Source: JAGQWW01 sp041392845 (GTDB taxonomy: Bacteria; Bacteroidota; Bacteroidia; Chitinophagales; Saprospiraceae). Taken from it: a stretch of DNA of 64,000 bases. Position 1 is the first letter of the stretch. Every line of letters starts with the position of its first letter. Below are positions 35,067 through 44,140 of the stretch, piece after piece. The translations under genes and the position numbers were made by a program. The notes under the pieces were generated by a model, which searched no databases, was not told the DNA's origin, and was given only the letters and a program-made list of their open reading frames with translations. The DNA lies in the NCBI GenBank assembly GCA_041392845.1, contig JAWKLG010000007.1, forward strand, positions 1 to 64,000. Direction: 5' to 3'.

Positions 35067-37429
35067 ATGAAACTATTTTCCACATTTAGAAAGCATCCTT
35101 TAAAATGGTCGTTTCTTGGCCTTTTGCTTCTATTTTGGTTGTTTAGTTTGCCCAGTCCTTTGTTTGAAGATCCTTATTCTTTGGTGTTGGAAGATGCTGA
35201 GGGAAAATTGCTTTCAGCCAAAATCGCTGAAGATGGACAATGGCGATTTCCTGCTCCAGAAACGATTCCCACAAAATTCGAGAAAGCCATTCTTACTTTT
35301 GAAGACAAACGCTTCCGTTATCATCCGGGCGTAGATCCGATTAGTTTTGGAAGGGCCATTATTCAAAATCTGAAAGCCGGTAAAGTTGTAAGCGGAGGAA
35401 GTACCCTTACCATGCAAGTCATTCGTTTGTCGCGGAAAGGAAAGTCCAGAACCATTTGGGAAAAAATAATTGAGGTTTGGTTGGCTACACGCTTGGAATT
35501 GACGCATAGCAAAGATGAATTCTAAACCTTATGCCGCCCACGCTCCCATTTGGCGGCAATGTCGTCGGATTGGACGCAGCATCCTGGCGGTATTTTGGAA
35601 GGCGAAGAAACTGCTGTCCCTGTCAGAAGCAGCGACGTTGGCGGTCTTGCCCAATAGTCCGGCATTGATTCATCCGCAGGAACAGACATTGGAATTGCTT
35701 TGAATAAACGCAATCGTTTGTTTGGAGCAAATGTTGGGAAGAATCGATCATTGACAGTGAGTTATGAGCTGGCTTTGAGTGAACCCATTCCTTTAGAGCC
35801 GTATGCTTTGCCACGACATGCCCCCTCTATCTTTTGGACAGGCTGGCTGATAGTCGAGATGAAAAGGAAAAGCTGAAAAGTATCTGATCTACTTCGAATT
35901 TAGAATTGCAAAACAACACGGCCAGTCGAAAGACATCATGAACACCTGAAAACCAACGAAATACACAATCTTGCAGCGGTGGTTATGGACGTAGAGACCG
36001 GAAAGGTTCTTTCTTATGTTGGCAATGTAAATGATTTGGGAGGTGGTCATGGACAGGCAGTGGATATCATTCGGGCGGCGAGGAGTTCCGGTTCGATTTT
36101 AAAACCTTTGTTGTATGCATTTATGTTGCAGGAGGGGAAGATTTTGCCGCAGCATCATTCCTGATGTGCCGATAAATTACTCCGGCTATACTCCCGAAAA
36201 TTTCTCTGAGACTTACGATGGAATGGTGCCGGCCAATCTTGCTATTTCACGTTCACTCAATGTTCCCCTTGTACGAATGTTGGAGGATTATGGGCTGAAA
36301 AAGTTCCATTACGATTTGACTAAAAGGCTTAGTTTTCCATGATTAACCAAACGGCCACTTACTACGGCTTGCCTTTACCCCGGGTGGTGCAGAAATCACC
36401 CTTGAAGACATCACCAAATTCCATGCCTGTATGGCACGCTCTGTAAATCACTTTTCAAAATAGCAGCCGATATTCTCTTACCGATTTCAGACCCCGCAAA
36501 TTCTTTTTAAAAGACAGCATTTTGAAAACATTGGGTCAAAGAAGCTCCTGCATGGGGCAGGAGCAAAGCTGAATACGCCTTCAGCCGCGAGGAATCTGAA
36601 AGGCCTGGACCAGCGAAATTGGGAAGTATTCAACAGCGGGCTGACCCATCGCTCTGGAAAACAGGCAACGAGCCGGATTCAAGGATGCATGGTCGGTCGG
36701 CGTTACTACAAGGTTTGCTGTAGGCGTTTGGGTAGGAAATGCCGATGGTGAAGGCCGTCCCGGATTGGTCGGTGCAGAAGCTGCTGCACCCGTGATGTTT
36801 GATATTTTTGAACAGTTGCCTAATACAGATTGGTTTGAACAACCATTTGACGACATGGTCGAAATTGAAGTTTGTACCAAAAGTGGCTATCGGGCAGGAC
36901 CAGGATGTGAAATCAAAAAAGAATGGGCACCCCAAGGAGGATTATTGGCTCCGGTTTGTGCTTATCACAAATTGATTCATCTGGATCAAGCAGGAAAATA
37001 TAGGGTGAACAGTGGTTGTTATGAGCCGGATAAAATGCAGCACAGATATTGGTTTGTGCTTTCACCGGTTGAAGAGTTTTTTTATAAAAACATTCATCCT
37101 GATTATTTTCCTTGCCAGCTTTTTAAATTCAGACCGCGATCAAAAAATTTGGAGGAAGGAAGCTTGCGTAGCTCATTTATCCAAGAGATTTTATGGAAAT
37201 ATATGTACCCAAAACATTGGACGGTAAAGAGAAAACAGTCTTTAAAGCCGCGCATAGAAATGAAGAGGCTACCATCTTTTGGCACATCGATCAGCAATAC
37301 ATCGGAAAAACCCAACATTTTCACCATCTAGAATGTGCGCCCAGTCCTGGAATCCATGAATTGGTACTCATGGATGAGGGAGGAAATACGGTTCGTCAGA
37401 AATTTGAAATAGTGGAAAAGGAGGAGTAA
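35067..37429 (+). pseudogene. pbpC: Penicillin-binding protein 1C, frameshifted
   Basis: Bifunctional peptidoglycan glycosyltransferase/transpeptidase of the PBP1C type, assembled from fragments. The ATG at 35067 gives a basic tail and one membrane helix. The GT51 domain follows (KAILTFEDKRFRYHPGVDP, VSGGSTLTMQVIRL, then LNLYAAHAPFGGNVVG after the first shift near 35518). The transpeptidase has SGSILKPLLYAFMLQEG (SxxK), ISRSLNVPLVRML (SxN) and a KTG box near 36660. GVWVGNADGEGRPG and the C-terminal biPBP domain (from about 37190, ending QKFEIVEKEE) complete it. At least six indels are needed. All active-site motifs survive, which favours sequencing error over decay. Confidence 0.85.
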
Positions 37430-37610
37430 TGGGTTTGGGAAAGAGTGGTTTCCCAAAAGAGTAGCGTATAGGTGTTGTTGAAGGCAGATTTTATTTTCTA
37501 CAATTTTCGTTCAGGAAATCAACAAGTTCATATACCATTGTTGTAGGATTTTGAAGATGATACACTAGGTCTTTGTTTTTTTCATACAGTGCTTTGCACG
37601 TTCTATTGCA

Positions 37611-38180
37611 CTAATTCTTGGAGAGGAATTGTGTATCACTTTCAAGTATCGTAATAAATTTTCTTACAGTAGTTGTAACCCTTTCCATCTTCGCATAATT
37701 GCAGCCAAATACTTTACCGAGTTCCTCATAGTAAAACGTTCTATGGTGTTTTTGATCCGTGAATTGATAATGCAAATAAAACCAAAGTTCAAAACAGTCG
37801 TTTGAGTACGCAATTTTATATCCTTTTGCTTTTCCACTAGAAATTGCATTATCAAAATCAGAGAACTCTTTTTCTCCCCGTTTAATGTCCATATCAAAAA
37901 CGCACCATATTGAATCGTATTCAATTTCTGCAGCTTTGACAATTTCTTCAGTAGACTCAATAAGCTTTTGTTTACTTTGACCTTGCAAGTCAATGGCTTC
38001 AACAGTTAAACTTAAAACAGGGAATGACTCAAAATACAGTTTTTCAGTTTGACCTTCACCTACTATTAAAATAGTTTTATTCTGTTCCTTAGTGTCAACT
38101 TTATATACGGAGGTATTTACCTTTTTCAACCAAGGCTTCTTCCTATCAGTTACTTTAATTGCTTTGGTTCGCTTTGGCAT
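37611..38180 (-). CDS. RloB-like protein (candidate defence effector)
   Basis: 189 residues, typical of RloB-family proteins. It has a basic N-terminus, then ILIVGEGQTEKLYFESF (residues 37-53) and IWCVFDMDIKRGEKEF (91-106). The pairing of a glutamate in GEGQTE with a D-x-D shortly after a hydrophobic strand resembles a Toprim-like metal site; this is inference. The later stretch YKIAYSNDCFELWFYLHYQF is a family hallmark. Its start codon overlaps the stop of the upstream ATPase gene by one base (TAATG), so the two are translationally coupled. Such pairs are found in restriction-linked Rlo loci and in AbiL-type abortive infection. Confidence 0.8.
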   Translation of the reverse strand: MPKRTKAIKVTDRKKPWLKKVNTSVYKVDTKEQNKTILIVGEGQTEKLYFESFPVLSLTVEAIDLQGQSKQKLIESTEEIVKAAEIEYDSIWCVFDMDIKRGEKEFSDFDNAISSGKAKGYKIAYSNDCFELWFYLHYQFTDQKHHRTFYYEELGKVFGCNYAKMERVTTTVRKFITILESDTQFLSKN

Positions 38181-39478
38181 TAGTCAAGTATATTTTTGAG
38201 GTTGCCAAGAAATGGAATTGCTCCATATTTTCCGTGGATATAGTCCTTTTCAAATGAAGCATCATTTCTAATGCCTTTGAACTCAGCTAAAGAATACAGG
38301 CAACTAGCACCATATCTGTCCTTTTCAACAAATTCTATCTGATCTCTACGTAATAATTTTGAAGAAAGTAAATTTGTGTCATGCGTTGTAATAATTAATT
38401 GAGCACCCTTATTATCCTTTGAATTAAATAGTTCTAATATTTTTTGAGTTAACAAAGGATGAAATCTGGCATCAAATTCATCTATAATTAGGACTTTACT
38501 TTCTTTAAGCGTCTTGTATATAAAAGGGCTGAGTTCAAATAACTTTTGGGTACCTTCCGATTCGTGGATTCTAAAAGAGAAGGATTCATTTTCCACAAAC
38601 TCATTTTTATCATTATACTTTTTCCTTGATGAAATAAGCAGCTTTCTTTTTTTATCCTCAATGTCATTCAGAATTTCACCTCCAACATCATCTGGTAAGT
38701 CCTTATTGGAAATCTCAACTGAAGTTATATCCTCAATACCAAAATCACCTTTTTTTAGAAAGTCTAAAATGTATTTTTTCTTTGCTTCATCTTCTAATGA
38801 ATCACTTGCAAATGCAAACATTCCTTGATGACCTAGTCCACTGATGACTGTACATGAAGAAATGCAATCGATAATTCTCTTTGAAATTTTTCCAAAACCA
38901 AAACTTGATAATGTAGAAAGGAACAAAGAATTATTCCTGAATAATTCATTTTCATAATCATCAGAAATTAAACTATTAAGTTTATCTCCTTCAGCAAAGT
39001 TCGTTTTATCAAGTTCGACAATTTCACTTCCTTCTCTGATGAAATAGCACATTTCCTTTTTACCCGGTTTACCATATAGCCATTCAGAGAAAACATTTTC
39101 ATAATCTAATTCAAATCCATAGCGATATTTCGTGTTTTCGTCCCAAAAAATGATTTGGAAAAAACTTGGTTCATTTTCAGTTTCTGTAGATAAGCGAAAC
39201 GAGTCGACCATATTGAGAACTCTATCATCTTTAACAGAGTTTTTTAAAATTTTAATAAATGTAACAAAGGCTTTGATTATGTTACTTTTTCCACTGGCAT
39301 TTGCTCCATAAATTGCCTTTGATTTTAAAAAGGAAATATTCTCAGGATTATCCGTCGAAAAAATGTTGTTTTCGTCAACATGCTTGTATTTTGACTTGAG
39401 TTTAGCTGCAGCTAGGTTAAGTGTATTGATTTCCTTGAAGCTTCTGAAATTCCCAAAACTGAATTCTTGCAATTCCAC
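38180..39478 (-). CDS. RloA-like AAA/ABC-type ATPase (candidate defence sensor)
   Basis: 432-residue ATPase of the OLD/RloA/AAA_15 group. P-loop GANASGKS at 58-65. A long insertion (about 90-300) lies between the halves. A signature-like HESEGTQKLFELS is at 305-317, Walker B VLIIDEFD at 329-336 with D-loop ARFHPLL, and the H-switch TTHDTNLL around His366. This belongs to the SMC/ABC head class seen in RloA, AbiLi and the ATPases of other two-gene phage-defence systems. No restriction-modification genes are seen next to it. The genes are complete, unlike those to the left. A -7-like box lies 32 bp upstream. Confidence 0.85.
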   Translation of the reverse strand: MELQEFSFGNFRSFKEINTLNLAAAKLKSKYKHVDENNIFSTDNPENISFLKSKAIYGANASGKSNIIKAFVTFIKILKNSVKDDRVLNMVDSFRLSTETENEPSFFQIIFWDENTKYRYGFELDYENVFSEWLYGKPGKKEMCYFIREGSEIVELDKTNFAEGDKLNSLISDDYENELFRNNSLFLSTLSSFGFGKISKRIIDCISSCTVISGLGHQGMFAFASDSLEDEAKKKYILDFLKKGDFGIEDITSVEISNKDLPDDVGGEILNDIEDKKRKLLISSRKKYNDKNEFVENESFSFRIHESEGTQKLFELSPFIYKTLKESKVLIIDEFDARFHPLLTQKILELFNSKDNKGAQLIITTHDTNLLSSKLLRRDQIEFVEKDRYGASCLYSLAEFKGIRNDASFEKDYIHGKYGAIPFLGNLKNILD

Positions 39479-39509
39479 TTTTCTAAATTTAAAATTTGTG
39501 ATTTATTCA

Positions 39510-39517
39510 CAAATATA
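39510..39517 (-). promoter_or_regulatory. Candidate -7 promoter element of the rloA-rloB pair
   Basis: Minus strand TATATTTG matches TAnnTTTG, giving a leader of about 25 nt. No TTG at the usual -33 spacing. Confidence 0.35.
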
Positions 39518-39661
39518 GACATTAGAAATAACACCTGCTTGTTTTTCACTAATTATTGCTAATGAAAGAGTAATTGAATCAAACCCCATCAACCATACAA
39601 TTAATCCGGCTTTCGTCAGTTTTTTCTAATATTGTCTTTTTAAATTACCGTTCTTCGGCCC

Positions 39662-41323
39662 ATGAGAGTCATTTTAATCTTTGCCATTTCATTTTTGAGC
39701 AGCCTGCTAATTGGACAAAAATCCTACTTCGACAGGTATGAATTTACATCCAAAGATTCCATTCGCGGAGTTTATGGTCCGTATCGAGCAAATAACGATG
39801 TAAAACATTACACCCTTGACATTAAAATCGATCCGGAACAGAGATTCTTGTCAGGCGTGGTGACTTATGACGCGGTGGCTCTTGAAGAGGTAGATAAAAT
39901 TCAAATTGACCTTTTTCAAAATATGGATATTTTAAAAATAACCATGCGAGAAAAGGAGCTGAAGTACAATCGCATCTTTGATGCAGTATTTGTCGAATTC
40001 CCTAAACCCATATCTAAAGGGAAAGAGTTTTCTATCAAAATCCATTACCAGGGAAAACCAAGAGTGGCTAGAAATGCTCCCTGGGACGGTGGATTCGTAT
40101 GGAAAAAAGACAACAACGGGCAACACTGGATAGGAGTAGCCTGTGAGGGAGATGGAGCGAGTCTTTGGTGGCCTTGTAAAGATCATCCCAAAGACGAGGC
40201 AGAATCTGTGGATATTAAAGTGAGCGTACCTGATGGTCTGACTTGTGTTTCAAATGGTAACCTCGTTGAAAAAAATGCTATGCCTGACAACTATACTCAG
40301 TGGCATTGGCAGGTCAGCTACCCTATCAACAATTACAATGTAACAGTCAATATCGCTCAATATGCGCACTTTCAAGATGTTTATGTAAGTCCGGCCGGTG
40401 ATAGTCTGGATTGTGATTATTACGTATTGAGATACAATATCGACAAGGCGAAAAAGCAATTCCAACAGGTGGGTCCCATGTTGGATTGTTATGATAAATA
40501 TTTTGGTCCTTATCCGTTTTGGGAAGATGGCTTTTGTTTGGTAGAAACTCCTTATCTGGGTATGGAGCATCAATCTGCCATTGCTTACGGCAACGACTAT
40601 ATGCGAGGATACAAAGGCGGAATGCAAGCTGATGGACAGGATTGGGATTACATCATCATACACGAATCAGGGCATGAGTGGTTTGGCAATGCAGTGAGTT
40701 CTGCAGACCATGCGGACATGTGGATACATGAAGGTTTTACGACATATATGGAAGCCATGTATGTAGAATGTCAATATGGATTTGAAGAGGCCATCCGACA
40801 TTTGAATATTGAAAAAGCCCTGATAAGAAATGTTGAACCCATAGTGGGGCCTTATGATGTTGCATGGGATAAATTCCGCTCCAGCGATCATTATATGAAA
40901 GGAACCTGGATTTTGCATACCATGCGAAATGCCATGGAAAATGACGAACAGTGGTTTAGCATTTTAAAAGGTTTTTATAATGAAAATAAATACAAAACCA
41001 TCGCTACCGGGGCATTCCTGAAATATCTCAATGAACATACAAATCGAAAATGGGATGCAGTTTTGGAGCAATATCTGACCTATCCGGTGGTACCAACAAT
41101 AGAATTTGAATTGAAAGAAAAAAAGGATGGTCTGGAAGTAAAATACCGTTATGTAAATGTGGTAGAAGGATTTGACTTACCGGTTTCTTTTGGAAAAAAA
41201 GGGTCATTTGAAAGGGTTTATCCTAATGAAAATTGGCAAAAAACCTTTTTAGAAGGTCTGACAGAAGATACTTTTGAATTTCCGTCTGACTTGTACCTCG
41301 TTAATATTCAACGTGAAGATTAG
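39662..41323 (+). CDS. Peptidase family M1 metallopeptidase (aminopeptidase)
   Basis: Exported zinc aminopeptidase of 553 residues. Signal peptide about 1-18 (LLIG). N-terminal beta-domain (NDVKHYTLDIKIDPEQRFLSG). The exopeptidase motif is GMEHQ at 300-304, where the family usually has GMEN or GAMEN, so His replaces Asn. The zinc motif HESGH is at 334-338 with the third ligand Glu357 (WIHEGFTTYMEAM). The C-terminal helical domain of larger M1 enzymes is missing; a short Ig-like region finishes the protein, as in many Bacteroidota members. It probably trims peptides in the periplasm. It is followed by a LysM-CAP gene 88 bp away. Confidence 0.92.
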   Translation: MRVILIFAISFLSSLLIGQKSYFDRYEFTSKDSIRGVYGPYRANNDVKHYTLDIKIDPEQRFLSGVVTYDAVALEEVDKIQIDLFQNMDILKITMREKELKYNRIFDAVFVEFPKPISKGKEFSIKIHYQGKPRVARNAPWDGGFVWKKDNNGQHWIGVACEGDGASLWWPCKDHPKDEAESVDIKVSVPDGLTCVSNGNLVEKNAMPDNYTQWHWQVSYPINNYNVTVNIAQYAHFQDVYVSPAGDSLDCDYYVLRYNIDKAKKQFQQVGPMLDCYDKYFGPYPFWEDGFCLVETPYLGMEHQSAIAYGNDYMRGYKGGMQADGQDWDYIIIHESGHEWFGNAVSSADHADMWIHEGFTTYMEAMYVECQYGFEEAIRHLNIEKALIRNVEPIVGPYDVAWDKFRSSDHYMKGTWILHTMRNAMENDEQWFSILKGFYNENKYKTIATGAFLKYLNEHTNRKWDAVLEQYLTYPVVPTIEFELKEKKDGLEVKYRYVNVVEGFDLPVSFGKKGSFERVYPNENWQKTFLEGLTEDTFEFPSDLYLVNIQRED

Positions 41324-41411
41324 GCCAGCGAACAAGTTTGCTTGTTTAATCCTTATCTTCGCAGCGGCTGGACTTTAAGCCACAACATTTCAATGAACAA
41401 ACTGATCTAAA

Positions 41412-42896
41412 ATGCTGAAGGGCAAATCTGTACTCATTACCGTTCTTTTTACTATTCTTCTTTCTACCTATAATTTTGGACAATGTCCTACCAATGCCGA
41501 CCCGACGATTCATGTGGTTCAAAAAGGAGAGACATATTATGGAATTTCCAAAGCCTATGGCTTGAGTGTTCAACAATTGTATGAACTGAATGGTCTGAAT
41601 GCCAATTCTGTTTTAAAAGTTTGTCAGGAACTAAGAATTGCCAAACCCCAAGCTCCTACTGTAAAAGAAACTGTTGAAGAAACGACTGAATCCCAAGAAT
41701 TGCAGTCTTCTGAGAATCCTCCTAAAGAAGAAGAGATTGTTGAGGAGCAGGTTGATGAAGAAGTAATGGAAGATTTTGGATCTGGTGGAAAACCTTTTGA
41801 AGAATATTTCAAACAAAAAGGAAAAACACATATCGTTCAGCCTGGCGAAACCATCGATAACATAGCAAGACTTTACGGTTATACCAACGAATATTTCAGG
41901 GAATTCAACAATTTAGGTAAAGCAGACAAAGCCAGCCCAGGTCAGGTTTTGAAATCTACCAATTGCAGCTGCCCGGATGTGCCTTCATTCAATGATGACA
42001 ATTCAGGATACAAGGCACCGAAATCAGCTCCTGAAACTCCGATTCAACAAGAAACTCCGCAAGAAAAGCAATCGGAGGAAGCTACTGGTATGGCAGAAGA
42101 AACCTTAGAGGAAGAATTGATTGACAGTGTTGTTGAAGAAGAAATTCCTACTTTGAAAGATGAAGTAGAATTGAAAGATGAAAATAATGAGGAAGAGATT
42201 GCTGAAGAAGCCGGAGTACAATTGGTTGAAACAACGGATGATTTGTTAATAGAAGAGGCGCCGTTACAAGAAGAAAAAAAAGAAGAAGCAAAAGAGGAAA
42301 CGGTAATGGAGGCTCCCAGACCTATTTTACGCCAATTGGAAAATAAATACCAAAGCGGATCCAGCCAACCGAGGACTGATGAAGATGCGATGATGGAATC
42401 TGACCTTGTAATTGAAATAAACCAATTAAGAACCAATCCTGTAGGTTATTCAGATATCTTATCTGTTTATCTTGATCAAGTAGCGTCTTCTTTAGACAAT
42501 CAATCATTGGAAGATGCCAGAGAATTGGTTAAGACCCTCAACCAAATGACTCCTCTTGGTCCATTGGAACCAAAAGATTGTCTGTTTGAAGCTGCAAAGG
42601 TTCACGGTAAAGATCAGGTCACCAGAGGATTTGCGGAACATATCGGCTCAAATGGTTCATGGCCTTGGGATCGGGTAGCAGAAGCATGCCCGGACATGAG
42701 TACCGGCTCAGAAAACCTTGTAGATGAAACCTTGGATCCCAGAGAAGCTGTACTTTTTATGTTGGTTGATGAAGGCAATATTTACAGACCCAATAGAAAC
42801 AATCTATTGAGAGAAGACTGGAAATACATAGCTGCTTATAAAGCGGGAACTGTAGGTGGTGTACCCGACAACTGGGTCATTACCTTTGGAAAGTAA
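41412..42896 (+). CDS. LysM-LysM-CAP domain secreted protein
   Basis: 494 residues: signal peptide about 1-22. The first LysM is IHVVQKGETYYGISKAYGLS (about 34-80) and the second THIVQPGETIDNIARLYGYT (about 138-180). A long Glu/Lys-rich linker (about 85-130 and 205-310) has low complexity. The C-terminal domain (about 325-494), with NQLRTNPVGYSDIL, EAAKVHGKDQVTRGFAEHIGSNGSWPWDRV and TGSENLVDET, is CAP/SCP-like (H, E and ENL motifs). LysM modules bind peptidoglycan, so the CAP domain is probably tethered to the wall. -7-like TATCTTCG lies at 41354-41361. The last 17 bp overlap the convergent DUF3365 gene. Confidence 0.85.
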   Translation: MLKGKSVLITVLFTILLSTYNFGQCPTNADPTIHVVQKGETYYGISKAYGLSVQQLYELNGLNANSVLKVCQELRIAKPQAPTVKETVEETTESQELQSSENPPKEEEIVEEQVDEEVMEDFGSGGKPFEEYFKQKGKTHIVQPGETIDNIARLYGYTNEYFREFNNLGKADKASPGQVLKSTNCSCPDVPSFNDDNSGYKAPKSAPETPIQQETPQEKQSEEATGMAEETLEEELIDSVVEEEIPTLKDEVELKDENNEEEIAEEAGVQLVETTDDLLIEEAPLQEEKKEEAKEETVMEAPRPILRQLENKYQSGSSQPRTDEDAMMESDLVIEINQLRTNPVGYSDILSVYLDQVASSLDNQSLEDARELVKTLNQMTPLGPLEPKDCLFEAAKVHGKDQVTRGFAEHIGSNGSWPWDRVAEACPDMSTGSENLVDETLDPREAVLFMLVDEGNIYRPNRNNLLREDWKYIAAYKAGTVGGVPDNWVITFGK

Positions 42897-43458
42897 TACT
42901 CCACATACCTCTTAAATCTCCTTCTTTAAATCCTGTTGCCTGGTCTTCAGGATACAAACTTTTGATGTAGGCATAATCTTCCTCTTGCATGGTCTCACCG
43001 ATACTGCCATGACATTTTTGACAAACGTCCATCATTCGAATAGGGGCAAAAAACTTGATTACTCCATTGTCTACTTGTTGCACTACAGGAACCAAATCTG
43101 ATCCTGCCTTTTCCTGTGCCTGATAGGCAAACAGCATATTTTTTTCATCTTCAGTCGGAGCATTTTTTGGATTGCGCAGTTGAAGGCTGGTCCTCTTGAT
43201 GGTAACATTTTGCAATTGTGCCAGGCTATCCGTCAGAGGTAATGCAGCCACATTGCAATATTTAACTGCACCCTGTACTCCTTGCTCTTTCATGGCCTTT
43301 CCCAATCTTGCACTTAGACTGCTAAAGGTCATGAGTGTAATGTTTTTCCCATCGCGCATGTAAGCAGCTTTTTGGTCTTCGCTTAAAGGAGTAACTGCGT
43401 TATTACAAGCAAAAAAGGTAAGAAGGGCAAGAACTGAAAATGTAAAAAGAATCTTCAT
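42880..43458 (-). CDS. DUF3365-type c-haem lipoprotein
   Basis: 192 residues from the ATG at 43458; an in-frame ATG at 43509 precedes a charged tail and I reject it. The signal peptide ends in LLTFFAC, a lipobox, so it is a probable lipoprotein. The DUF3365/Tll0287-like sensor domain has YCNVAALPLTDSLAQ, IKRTSLQLRNPKNAP and a single haem motif VCQKCHGS (CxxCH), followed by YPEDQATGFKEGDLRGMWSITF. Related domains bind one haem c and occur in redox or gas sensing proteins. The stop overlaps the LysM-CAP gene by 17 bp on the opposite strand. Confidence 0.85.
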   Translation of the reverse strand: MKILFTFSVLALLTFFACNNAVTPLSEDQKAAYMRDGKNITLMTFSSLSARLGKAMKEQGVQGAVKYCNVAALPLTDSLAQLQNVTIKRTSLQLRNPKNAPTEDEKNMLFAYQAQEKAGSDLVPVVQQVDNGVIKFFAPIRMMDVCQKCHGSIGETMQEEDYAYIKSLYPEDQATGFKEGDLRGMWSITFQR

Positions 43459-43554
43459 GAGTGAATTTTTTTGCAAAATAAAAAAATTGCTGTGGGCAAT
43501 ACTACCCACAGCATAAAACCATTACCATGTTTACCCTATAATCTTTTAGCTGTC

Positions 43555-43610
43555 TATTCGCTATTCGGTGTTCGGTGTTCGCTATTCGCTTTTCGGTTTT
43601 CGATGTTCGC
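43555..43610. repeat. Eight TNTTCGN heptamers
   Basis: TATTCGC, TATTCGG, TGTTCGG, TGTTCGC, TATTCGC, TTTTCGG, TTTTCGA, TGTTCGC: exactly 56 bp without an indel. A different motif from CTGGANN and TTTACGN but the same period of seven. Confidence 0.9.
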
Positions 43611-43634
43611 TTTTATGCGGTTAAAAAAAAACGC

Positions 43635-43662
43635 CCGTAAATCGTAAACCGTAAATCGTAAA
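43635..43662. repeat. Four NCGTAAA heptamers (TTTACGN family, reverse)
   Basis: CCGTAAA, TCGTAAA, CCGTAAA, TCGTAAA; 24 bp after the TNTTCGN array. Confidence 0.85.
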
Positions 43663-43724
43663 TTCAACTAATTCCTTGTTCTTCATCCTATCTGAGGAGG
43701 ATTTTCAATCCAAGTACCAACACC

Positions 43725-44039
43725 TTACTCTTGGTGCGCTGTTAGTGCTCTTTGTACGGTTTGCCATGGGCCACCATTTACTGCATCGATCCCGTTTGCT
43801 CTAAGGAAGTCGGTTGCAGAACCACTTCTTGCTCCTGAACGACAGCAAGCAATAACAGGCTTGTTGTATTTTTTGATTTTCTCAAGGTTGCGAGGTACTT
43901 CGTCCAATGGAATATTAATGGCTTTGTCACCGTGTGCATCTTTAAATTCTGCTCTTGTTCTTACATCTATGATGACTGCATCCTGTACCAAATAGGACTC
44001 CAAATCAGGACCTCCAAAAAGTTTTTGCAAAAAATTCAT
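43725..44039 (-). CDS. Rhodanese-domain protein
   Basis: Single rhodanese domain of 104 residues without signal peptide. AVIIDVRTRAEFKDAHGDKAINIPL (about 21-45) and the active-site loop ACCRSGARSG with Cys66 are intact. By family it could transfer sulfane sulfur or act as a small PspE/GlpE-like sulfurtransferase. The physiological acceptor is unknown. It stands alone. Confidence 0.9.
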   Translation of the reverse strand: MNFLQKLFGGPDLESYLVQDAVIIDVRTRAEFKDAHGDKAINIPLDEVPRNLEKIKKYNKPVIACCRSGARSGSATDFLRANGIDAVNGGPWQTVQRALTAHQE

Positions 44040-44140
44040 TTTCTTTATTTTTTTAAAAATTGTAATACAAAGGTGGAACCTTTTGAAAAAAGGATTTGTG
44101 ATATGAGTTACAAGCCCGCTTTTTTCAAAAATTTTAAAGA

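Noticed and set aside
28851..37429. Mobile-element insertion as the cause of the gene damage
   Set aside because: No transposase, terminal repeats or target duplications were seen; indels are scattered through unrelated genes.
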